Shown in pieces: positions 10,675-19,338 of a stretch of 26,714 bases of DNA. A model generated the notes under the pieces. It saw only the letters and a program-made list of their open reading frames with translations. It was not told the DNA's origin and searched no databases. The stretch's first letter is position 1. Each line of letters begins with the position of its first letter. The DNA is from Haplosporangium gracile (Eukaryota > Mortierellomycota > Mortierellomycetes > Mortierellales > Mortierellaceae). Position numbers and translations under genes: made by a program. The DNA lies in contig JAAAUF010000581.1 in the NCBI GenBank assembly GCA_015499985.1, forward strand, positions 1 to 26,714. The letters run 5' to 3'.

Positions 10675-12529
10675 TTAGAGCTTCGCGTTGTTCTTCAAGG
10701 ACAATACGAGCTTGCCAAACTGGCTGCCAGCCTTCATGACGTTGAACGCCTCCTCGACAGATTCGAGACCAGGCCAGACCTGGCTGACCACAGGTTTGAC
10801 CTTGTGCTTCGCAACAAAGCCAATCATATCGCCAAACTCGGCGCGCGATCCCTAAGCGAAAAAAAAATGGCAGATTGTTTATGTTAGCAAATGACAAAAA
10901 CCATCTGTTAGCCTGATTTGACTGACAAAGCAAAGCCATCCTGTAGAAAAAAGACTTGAAAATACTCACCATGGTGCTTCCACGGATCTCAATGTTGCGC
11001 AAGACGGCAGCCATGGTGTAGTCGACCTTGGGCTTGACGGTCATTCCGTAGGAGACAATGATACCTCCCAAGCGAAGGAGTTGAGTGAAAGCCTTGACAC
11101 CGTCACCTCCGGCACCATCAATGACAACATCAAAGGGATCGCCATGAGTAAGGTTCTGAAGGTGGGAACCCCACTTGTCTAAATAATGGATGTCAATGAA
11201 CGAAAAGAGGAGGGGGGAGATTTAGCAGCGCATTAATAATCGCGTCGACGCGAGAGAAAGGTAATATTCTAGCAAGAATACGAATGTAACACCGTACCTG
11301 CTTTGTAGTTGACACCTCCCTGAGCACCAAGCTTGACAGCCTTGAGGATCTTGGCATCGTCCGACGAAGTCACATAAACATTGGCGCCAGCAGCAACACA
11401 AAAGGAGAGAGCCAACAGAGCAACACCTCCACCTACCAGAAAATCGTTCAGAAACAGATAACAAATGCATTGGTTTAGCGCTCTACCTTCTGGCATTTCC
11501 AACAGTACCGTGCATGTCCGACAATGAGCGTGGCGCGTCTAGCTATATTTCATTTTTGTAGACTAGTGCGGGCGCTTTTTCTCGTTTCTTTTCATCGATT
11601 GTCTTTGGAGACTGCTTACCAATTCCAGTAATCAGGACATTCTGACCTTCGCGGACTTGACCCTTGGTGAACACAGCACGCCATGCTGTCAGACCAGCCA
11701 GAGGCAGAGCAGCAGCCTCGGCGTCAGTCAAGTGGTCGGGGACTTTGAAGAGATCGTCCTGCTGCGCGAGAAAGTGCTCCGAGAAGATACCTAGAATAGA
11801 GAGAACGATGCGGGCAACAAAAAAAATGAGTTAAGAGAGCCAGGGATAGATATATATAAAAGCGCCAACACTGCAGAAAAAGGACACATATAAAAAAAAA
11901 AATCAATTTGTCATCCTACTATTTTTTTCTAGGCTACACCAACTCCCAATTTTTTTTGCTAGGCGCGGTGGATCTTAACTTCCCATCAATACAATTAAAA
12001 TCGTATTACTAACCTTGAGCATGTCCGCCACCAAGAATGTAGTAGACCTCCTCAGGTCCTCTGGGGTCTTTGGTCCAGCCAGTCGAAGGCATGACGACAA
12101 CGCGGTCACCAACCTTGTGCTTGGACAAGTTGCCCTTGATCTCTGCGATTCTGCCAACACCATCAGCTCCCAGGACCGAGCCGAACACGATGCCCTGAAC
12201 AAAATATAAACAACATACAACCACAAATGTAAGTACAAACTAGATCATTTGCGCTGTCCCCATCCCCACACAAATCTGATCAGGAACACAAAAAATCCCT
12301 GCAGAGAGGGACCTCGTCCCCCCAATCGTGGCAACAAAAACATTCTTTCTTGGTTGCTTACAGGGTACTGTCCCTTGCGAATCCAGAGTTCACGGTGGTT
12401 GAAAGAGACAGCGTGGATGTCCAACAGAGCCTGTCCATCCTCTGTAAGTTTGGGCTTGGGGATGTCGGCCACCTTGGCGTTGTGGTAGGTGGGCTCAGAG
12501 TTGGTCTTTTCGATGATAACGGCCTTCAT
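10675..12529 (-). CDS. Zinc-free MDR oxidoreductase (quinone-oxidoreductase / YogA-like)
   Basis: Six exons, minus strand: 12529-12362, 12194-12014, 11790-11620, 11432-11298, 11178-10970 and 10851-10675; 346 aa. It belongs to the medium-chain dehydrogenase/reductase superfamily: a GroES-like N-terminal domain (MKAVIIEK, NHRELWIRKGQYPG, GSVLGADGVG, KVGDRVV), then a Rossmann domain starting ITGIGGGVALLALSF and ending GSQFGKLVLSL. The catalytic zinc ligand normally found as Cys/Asp near position 40 is Asn in SFNHRELW, and the four-Cys structural zinc lobe is absent. I therefore expect NAD(P)H-dependent reduction of quinones or enones rather than classical alcohol oxidation. Substrate cannot be told from sequence. 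Coding starts 209 bp beyond the UBX gene start on the same strand. Confidence 0.9.
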
Positions 12530-13347
12530 GTTGTTAGCAGGAGTGATAGTAAGCAGTTATTGTTTTTGTGAAAGAAAGTAAGCGGGTGCTTTAGTTGTTA
12601 TAAGTGGCAATGGGAGGTTGCGAAGCACGAGAGATGAGTTTGAGGAAAGAGAGAAAAAGAGATGCGAAAAGAGGAATGAGAGTGGTTGTGCCGACTCTTT
12701 TTTTAAAGTTAGTCCAGGCAAGGAAAGCGGATGTGACGGCCGATCGGTCCTCTTCCATCCGGACCAGCCGAATTTCGCGGGTGAACTGCATCCTGCACAC
12801 ATCACACATCCATACATAACGCACGTACAATGCCCATTGCGTGATCCAGGTGGAAGACCGTTCTCTCCCAATTGCCACCATAGCATAGCGACTGTTAGGT
12901 ACAAAGAAAGTAGATGCGACTTGGACGTCAGTTTATTGTATATTTTTGAAGCACGGTCCAATGTCTGGGTGTGCGAGTCAGGGGAAAGGGGAGCTGTCCA
13001 CGCAGAGGTTAGAGGGGAGATGTATCAAACAAAAACAGAGAACTGACTCTCTGCTCTTTCTTTATGGGTAGAAGACTGGATGAGTGGGGGGGAATAATGC
13101 TAACAGTAACGACGTGAATGTAAAAGATTAGTCGTTAGCATCTCCTTCTATCGCATTGAAAGCGTCAGGTTCGTCAAACAAGTCCATGCACACAACAACC
13201 GACAAATAAATAAAAAAAGGTGGATATTTACCTACAATTGCAGAATGAAAGAGAAAAAAAACATAGTAAAAGACGCAATAAATGGTGGTTTGTTGGTGAG
13301 TTGAATGGGTCGGGCGAATGGGGTGGGGATATTAAAAAAAAAAATAT
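12530..13347. other. Upstream region of the MDR gene / 3' region of ATP synthase g
   Basis: Noncoding as far as I can see. Open frames of up to about 140 codons cross it on both strands but lack motifs, splice logic or codon bias. It should hold the MDR promoter (next to 12530, T/C-rich on the minus strand) and the 3' UTR of the ATP synthase g gene (next to 13347, with an A run at about 13334-13344). Confidence 0.5.
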
Positions 13348-14168
13348 TTAATGGTGCTCCTCGTGGCTGTCGGCGCTCTTGACGTCGTATCCGACAAAGT
13401 TCCTGCGTCCAACAATCTCGCCAACCAAGAAGAAGGCGTAGGCCTCGGCAGCGACCAAACCGGCCTTCAAGTATTGGTCCTTGGAGATATTCTTCCATGT
13501 GTTGGCTGAGCGGGCAGACTTGACAAACTTGAGGGTGGCCTCCTTGGCAGACTCGATCTGAGCGCCCGAGGGAGGGGCCATACCCTCACGGATGTAGACC
13601 TGCTTGGCAACCTGACCAGCGACCTTGGCGTTGTAGATAATGGGGCCTATAATATTTCCCAGCAAAATAGTGGGAAAGTTGTTAGAAGGGATGAAGAAAA
13701 CACAATTCGAATTGTGTATCCGCTCCTTGAGCAATGGAATATCGTCGTTCCAATAGAGGCCTGTCCTCAGACTGAATTCCTCCTTGAAAGGCGATGCACA
13801 AACGGTGCCTGAAAACCAAGTCTATCGTCTGCACTGTCCCCGAGTCCTGGAGATGCAAACAAGTGCAACTCTTTTAAAGTGTTTTGTCAAAGTTATCGCT
13901 TCCCGTCCCTGAGAGTTGTATTTCTTGGTTGCTGGCGTCCTGTGTGTCCAAAGAAACATTGCCAGATCAGGCACAGCTCTGCTTTTTTTTGTGATCGTCC
14001 GGATTCCAACGGCTTCCGAGTGTCGGATTTGGAAGGGTGAGGTCAAAAAAAGAAAGGGGGAACAGTCGGCTGTTGTCCTCGACGAAGATATGTAGACTAG
14101 GACATACCAGACAGCTTGGTGGCGGTCGAGGTAGCGGTGGCGAGAGTCTTGGTGATGTTGGCAGACAT
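13348..14168 (-). CDS. ATP20: Mitochondrial F1Fo ATP synthase subunit g
   Basis: Two exons, minus strand: 14168-14108 and 13646-13348; 119 aa, the size expected of subunit g. The protein sits in the inner membrane at the base of the ATP synthase and helps form dimers and bend cristae. Diagnostic features are IIYNAKVAGQVAKQVYIREGMAPPSGAQ in the middle and a C-terminal membrane helix (AGLVAAEAYAFFLVGEIVGRR) containing the GxxxG dimerisation motif GEIVG, followed by NFVGYDV and an acidic/His tail. The single intron is long (461 nt, phase 1) and splits after 20 codons, separating a Ser/Thr-rich N-terminus that probably faces the matrix. The start ATG is the only one giving this in-phase exon. Gene symbol is by family orthology with yeast. 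Confidence 0.94.
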
Positions 14169-14518
14169 TATGGCGGCGAGGATGATGCGAGAGAGGAGTG
14201 ATTTTCATGAGCTGATCATCGGGTTCCTGATAACCGTGAAGTTGGTTGAAAACATCTGACACGTCACCGAATATGGAGTGATGCAAAATTTATCAATTTA
14301 GTCTAGAAACCTAGAGAGCCATGGTTCTCGTGCAAGATGTGTACGGTCATATCTTTATTTGTAATGTGTGGAGTGGAGTGGGGGTGATAATGATAGTAGT
14401 GCAGGGTGCCATGATGGTGTGAAGCTGTGAACAAGAAAAAAAAAGTAAAAACGTAACAAATCGGCCTATGACATTGCCGTCTATTGTGGTCAAAAAAAGA
14501 AGTCAGAGTAGCCGAGAT
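14169..14518. other. Intergenic region between ATP20 and the carrier gene
   Basis: About 350 bp separating two minus-strand genes. It contains the ATP20 promoter side (near 14169) and the carrier 3' region. No open frame, repeat or RNA gene was recognised. Confidence 0.5.
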
Positions 14519-16075
14519 CTACATTCCCGCAGTCGTCTTTTTACCAATAAGGATTTGCTTGGCTTGCTCATACACAACGAACGATATTGAAATTGCAGGA
14601 GCAACTATGAGGGGTAATTTTTTAAAAAAAAACGATGATAGAAACATTAACCCTCTGCAATCGAGGAAGCAATTCGACGTCGAGAATGACAGATCCATAA
14701 GTTCACACTTACCTTTCAAGTAGTTAGGAACCATGCCTTTGTAGAGACCGCGCACACCCTCCTGCTTGATAATCTTTTTAACTGTTCATATCCCAAGAAT
14801 AACAACGTATTGGAGTCAATACTTGCACAATACACACGTTATGGAGCAATTGACAAAACAAGAATGAAAGCACTATTTACCTCCATCCCACGTGGAGCTG
14901 TACTTGTAGCTAACAGCATCCATGCCTGTGACCTGCATACGGCGGCGAAGGACGTCTAGAGGGTATGTTACTGTCTGTGCAAAGCTTCCTGCCACGGCGC
15001 CGCAAATTAGCTTCATGCCTACGGACGGTGCAACTTCTCCTGGTGGCGTCAAGTGTGCGCGTAACACCTCGTACGCTTGAAAGTTCAGCGCAACATACGG
15101 CGCAACACCCTATCAATTCCAGTGTGATAAGAACGTACGTGTCAAGAGTTAGATTCATCCTTCTAACAGATCCTTCCTTTGTTGATTTGAATCCACATCA
15201 AGCTAGAGATGTTTTCCTTACGGTCAGGGTAGGTCCGAGTCCGCGGTACAGTCCGATTACACCGCCTTCCTTGCTGTAAATATTAGCTATTGTTCTCCAA
15301 ATACCTGGCAACGCAGCCTGCGCCTCTTTTGTGTTTGCGACTTGCGCAGACTGGATTGATAGGCGAGTGCGCACAATGTCGAGAGGGTAGGTGAATGCCA
15401 CTGAAGTCAAGCCGGCCAACGCTCCTGCAGTCAATCGTCTTGGTGTGTCCAAATCGCGCGTGTTAGGATCCATCAACAGCTATAAGAAAGGAACAACACA
15501 AAAAAAACTTTTGCTATCAGTACAACTGTCCAAATAAAGCAAATGTATAGTTGACAGGAGTATGGGGACATGGTTGATACCTTTTTGAACTGCTCGTAAC
15601 TGGCGAATTGGACGGCACTGTAAGGAACAATACGGATGACATTGGTGCCGTTTCCCCTCATGAACCCGAGGAACCCTTCTTCCACCCACATCTTGCGTAA
15701 TGTTGGAATGACTCCTTGGTAGTTTGCGGGTTCAGGGCCCTGGACCTATTCACATACCACATTGTCACAGAGGGAGTTATAAAGTGCAGATGCAATTGAT
15801 TTTCCGTGCGAAATAGCCGCTTCACAAACCCAGTTGAGTAAACATGTGTTACAACTTGCCTGGAATAGAATCTTCATGCGCTCTAGGGGGCTGACGATGG
15901 TACGACTGACCGCTCCTGCAGCACCACCAGCGATCAGGTGCTTGACGGTATCGCTGGTCAATACACGCTTCATGTACTCAACGCTTCCAATCGCTGGTTC
16001 CTGGGTCTCTTTCATTGAGACCTTGGGCTCTGCAGGACCTATCAACATCATTGAACGGTTGCCGTTAGAATTCAT
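14519..16075 (-). CDS. Mitochondrial carrier (SLC25), YPR011C-like nucleotide-type carrier
   Basis: Six exons, minus strand: 16075-15860, 15745-15581, 15479-15222, 15109-14881, 14781-14713 and 14604-14519; 340 aa. Three repeats each carry the carrier signature: SPLERMK, YPLDIVR and YPLDVLRRR. The pattern [49 protein letters not shown] and [10 protein letters not shown] most resembles yeast YPR011C (adenosine phosphosulfate / PAPS carrier) and the related SLC25A42/CoA group, so a sulfonucleotide or CoA-like substrate is likely but unproven. It should lie in the inner mitochondrial membrane. The first intron begins CAG|GCAAGT, a GC-AG intron. The start at 16075 gives a normal-length carrier with a roughly 45-residue N-terminal extension. 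An acceptor at 16040-16039 would instead splice it in phase to the EF-hand exons upstream (460 aa fused product). Confidence 0.85.
15748..15859 (-). other. GC-AG intron in the carrier gene
   Basis: On the minus strand the donor reads CAG|GCAAGT and the acceptor GAATAG|GTC. Splicing is phase 0 and restores the conserved KILFQVQGPEP junction. No GT donor nearby preserves the reading frame. GC donors are a known minor class of U2 introns and typically have a strong match to the rest of the consensus, as here. Confidence 0.85.
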
Positions 16076-16545
16076 GCGCCTGATCTCGGCTCAGAAACTC
16101 TTTGATTGGATGCCGACCTGTCTCCAGTGCTTGCTACAGCTTGGCTCTCTCTCACTCGTTCCTTCCAGAATTGTTCCCCAGAGAAAAAAAGGTCGCCTTT
16201 GCCAAAGAATAAAGGTATTAATAACGAAGTTTCCCACACTCGCTTCCACCTTAAGCACACTGAAAAAACATCTTTTTTTCTTGGAAAGCTTGCTCCAGAA
16301 ATGGGAATGAGGTACATCGTTATCTGGTGGCTGACCAAACGCGCATGTCCAACAGACTCAGCTCTGTCACAAAGTAACAACAAAGAAAAAACAGTCGCCT
16401 TTGCGCACAAGCATCCATCAACTCCTCGGCAGGAAAAAGCCCTCTTGCTGCTCACAATGCGCACCAGCACATCGCATACTGTACGCACGCACTCCTACTC
16501 GACATCACTCTCTCCCCTTTTTGTCTTTCTCTCTTTTGCTTGCTG
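16076..16545. other. Spacer: carrier promoter or long intron
   Basis: Noncoding in appearance. If the carrier starts at 16075 this is its promoter; a CCAAT sequence on the minus strand lies about 30 bp before that ATG. If the EF-hand exons are spliced to the carrier, this is the body of a 545-nt intron. Open frames on both strands here lack recognisable motifs. Confidence 0.5.
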
Positions 16546-17634
16546 TTATCGAAGAAAAAAGCACAGGAAGAAAGGCCATTTACCAGCCGAGGAAGAGGAC
16601 GACGCGCTGGTGCCTTCCTGATGCAGGCTATCCGAGATCCTCGCCTTGACCTGAGTTAGATCCTTGAGCAATGCCTCCAGACTCTCGCGGGTCCACCCCT
16701 TATCGGTCGGGATGACCTCTATCCGATGGATCTTCAGGAAGTGCTGGAAATCCTGAAACGAGATTGAAGGTGAATCCTGACCGTCTGTCGAGTAGCTTGA
16801 TGCAATTGAAATCAAAGCATTTGCTGTTGCCTAGGTCCGAGGAGTAAGAACAGATACAGGAACAAGAGCAGTGCGTGTTAGAGAGAGATAGAGAAAGGAA
16901 GGACGAGAAAAGTATGATCGGGAAAAGACGTCAGAGGGGGAAGGGCGAACTAAAAGCGATCCGACACACACACACACACACTTCAATGCAAATTGGATGA
17001 TTAATTGCCACCTGGAGACGATAAAGAGCAGAAGCTGGTGGAGAAAGAATTAAGAATTGAGTTGCTCAAGTTCAGGACCACCTCTCTTTTTCCTGTTCTC
17101 CGCTGTCATGCAAATAGAAAAAAAAAGCCTGGGGCGAAGATCGGGACTCCATGGTCAATTCGCCTTCCGTATCGAATGTGTTGGGTTCCTCAAGATACAC
17201 TGGTCCCGACTTGTTCCTGGCTAAACAGATAGACAAACAACAGTTGTTTGTTGTTTTGTTTTTTTGTACGATTGACGTTCCCGACTTTCATCGCTTGAAG
17301 GGTTATAGGAAACAAATGATGTCTCCAGGGTTACTCAACGAAGAAAGTCAAGCGGAGAGGTTATGTGTGAAAGGTGTGATGCAAGCGTGTGCAGGGTTTT
17401 CCAGTCCTGATTCAGATCCGTTTTTTACAAGTCTTGTCATCCTTCCAGAAATGATGTAGGCTGGTCGGGTGTATGGTGTGTTACCTCGTCCAATGGGGCG
17501 TGTCCTGGCTCTGGGGTGGGGAATGTGTCAGCGTAGACGGAGAGGAGGTCCCTTGCGTTGATAGAGCCGTCCTTGTTGTGGTCGAGGGCATGGAAGGCGG
17601 ATTGGACCAGTCGATGACGCTGCGAGTCGTCCAT
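16546..17634 (-). CDS. Small EF-hand calcium-binding protein (3' end uncertain)
   Basis: Minus strand, exon 1 at 17634-17485 (50 codons), 654-nt intron with GT-AG ends, exon 2 from 16830. Residues 18-29 form a canonical EF-hand loop, DHNKDGSINARD, flanked by hydrophobic helix positions (FHAL before, LLSVYADTF after). Exon 2 carries a second, degenerate loop, DGQDSPSISFQD, with Pro in place of the central Gly, followed by FQHFL. It then has a helical KGWTRESLEALLKDLTQVKARI stretch and a Ser-rich end. If translated through, it stops at 16546 with a hydrophobic tail (144 aa). That tail looks intronic, and a GTAAAT donor at 16583 suggests another exon follows. It could be an independent calcium sensor, or the regulatory head of the carrier downstream, as in calcium-dependent SCaMC carriers. 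Coding status of both exons is well supported; the gene boundary is not. Confidence 0.6.
16964..16981. repeat. AC dinucleotide microsatellite
   Basis: Nine tandem AC units inside the long intron of the EF-hand gene. Confidence 0.9.
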
Positions 17635-18461
17635 GCTTGCAAAAAGACAAAAAAAAGGGTGTGAGCTGTGTGTCGAGTGTCGAAGGGTTGTTGTTATTTA
17701 TCGTTGGTCAGAAAAAAAAAGGAGACGAAAGAAGTAAGAGAAAGAGAAGGGAGAGGAAAGGAGCAACGCAGAGAATAAAATGAAAGACTCAAGAAAGCAC
17801 AGGGCTTTCTGAAGCGCGTCAACCTTCTCAAAGGCGCAATTCGTGGAAGTGGAGGAAACAAAAAAGAGCGGAGATGAAAAAACAACCATCTAGAACATGC
17901 ATACTCACTGCATTCCACACTTCTCACACATTAACCCTCGTCCCTTTTGCCTTTTCTCTAGTCATGGCTGTTAACCTATGAGTTTGTTGTGGAGGAGCGG
18001 AACGTATCAATCGCGGTAGGAGCGAACGCGTCTCTGAAAGGTAAGCAACAGCAAAAGATAATAACTCTTCACGGCCATCGGGCCCGGTTCTTACTCCTAG
18101 CGTGCACCTGCTGCAAAAGTGACCATGATGCAATCATTCCAACTGACCTGACGAAGCTCACAAAAAAAAAACAAATGCTGTCCTCATTATGGCCCGGACC
18201 ATCCGCATCATTTGCGAACGGAAGATCGTTTACGAGAATATGAAGTCTTTAATAAAGGGAGATACAAAAGAAGGGCCGCGCTAGCCGGACCCAAGTGACA
18301 GGAAGAGAGATGGACGAGTAAGGCTGAAAGTGACAAAAGAGGTGTCAGGCTTGACTTTTTTTGTTTGGGACGGACAGGGTGAGCGAGAATCGAGCGAAAA
18401 AAAAAAGGTTGTTGTAAGAGTCCTTATTCTTTTTTATTGCCGCTCTTCCTTATGCCTCCAT
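17635..18461. other. Intergenic region upstream of the EF-hand gene
   Basis: No gene seen. The first 250 bp are A/G-rich on the plus strand (T/C-rich on the minus strand), as expected for the EF-hand gene promoter and leader. The rest is the presumed 3' region of the hypothetical protein at 18462, with several A homopolymers (18161-18169, 18399-18408). Confidence 0.5.
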
Positions 18462-18914
18462 TTAGTAGTAAGACTGGTCATGGGGCTCATTATACTTGGT
18501 AAGTCCATCACCATAGTTGGCATTCTTCTTGAGGCCGAGCATGCCCAACCATCCTGTCGACTGGGGCTGATTCTGGTGGTTGTCCTTTTCGTGGTAGTCA
18601 AAGTCCTCGTCTGTCAGCTTTGTGCACTTGCGAAGGGCGTTGGGACAGAAGGTCGAACGGGTGCCGGTCTTTCTGCCGGGGGACTTGGAGAGGCTGGAGG
18701 GGGAGATGATAGCCTGGCCGTTGCTGCTAGGATCGCCGAGGTCGTTGTTGGTGGTGGCGGAGGAGGAAGATCCGGGGATAGCAATGGGCTGGATGTAAGT
18801 TGTGGTGGTGGTAATGATAGTTGTGGTTTTGGAGGTGTCGCTGTTGTTGGGTGCTGGGGGAGTGTCGATGTTAAGGCCTGGGTTGACCTGGAGGGTGGTA
18901 GTAGTATCTGCCAT
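18462..18914 (-). CDS. Hypothetical protein, Thr/Ser-rich, single exon
   Basis: An uninterrupted 150-aa frame on the minus strand with the strong C-ending codon preference of the real genes nearby (runs of ACC, AAC, TCC, GAC), which is why I accept it. The N-terminal two thirds are low complexity (poly-Thr, Ser/Asn/Pro-rich) and predicted disordered. A more structured-looking patch follows: KSPGRKTGTRSTF, CPNALRKCTKLTDEDFDYHE with two cysteines, then GWLGMLGLKKN and a Tyr-rich end (SYY). No signal peptide or membrane segment. I do not recognise the family; the SPGRK context might be a phosphorylation or nuclear motif. It is divergently arranged with the Rec114-like gene, 424 bp apart. Confidence 0.75.
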   Translation of the reverse strand: MADTTTTLQVNPGLNIDTPPAPNNSDTSKTTTIITTTTTYIQPIAIPGSSSSATTNNDLGDPSSNGQAIISPSSLSKSPGRKTGTRSTFCPNALRKCTKLTDEDFDYHEKDNHQNQPQSTGWLGMLGLKKNANYGDGLTKYNEPHDQSYY

Positions 18915-19338
18915 AGTTGGGTGAGCTGTTCGCTTGCTTGGCTTGAGTGGGTCGAGCGGTTAGGGAGGGTGGATGGAAGTGTGTTGTTGTTGAAAAGAGA
19001 AGAAGAAGAAGAAGAAGGAGAAAAGAGGCAAAATAAGAATAAAAAGACAAATCCCCCGGAAGTGTTAGACGGGGTGTCTCGGTCTCTGTTGTTACATGAC
19101 CTTTTCGCTGAACCAACGAAACGAAACGGATATCACTTTTGCCGTAGGACAACAAAAATGATGCTGGTTGGTGCTGAAAATAGTCAGATGGCCCTTAATC
19201 CTTTCACCACCCATGTCATCGCAAAAGAACAAATTAGCCCACGCTTAAGCCCACCCTCTCCTTTTCTTCGTTCTTCCTTCCATCAATCAAGATCTACGCC
19301 TCGCTTCTCATACACACACGGTTATCAAAGGCGCCGAC
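18915..19338. promoter_or_regulatory. Shared divergent promoter region
   Basis: The 424 bp between the hypothetical protein (minus) and the Rec114-like gene (plus). C/T-rich tracts lie just upstream of each start codon (19240-19310 on the plus strand; GAAGAAGAAGAAG near 19000-19015 on the minus-gene side). No specific operator was identified. Confidence 0.4.

Noticed and set aside
12557..13046. Open frames on both strands upstream of the MDR gene
   Set aside because: No motifs, no consistent codon bias, no splice partners; best explained as promoter DNA.
16106..16621. 171-codon plus-strand frame upstream of the carrier
   Set aside because: Its composition is promoter- or intron-like (Ser/Thr/Lys, CT-rich) and its end overlaps the EF-hand exon in antisense.
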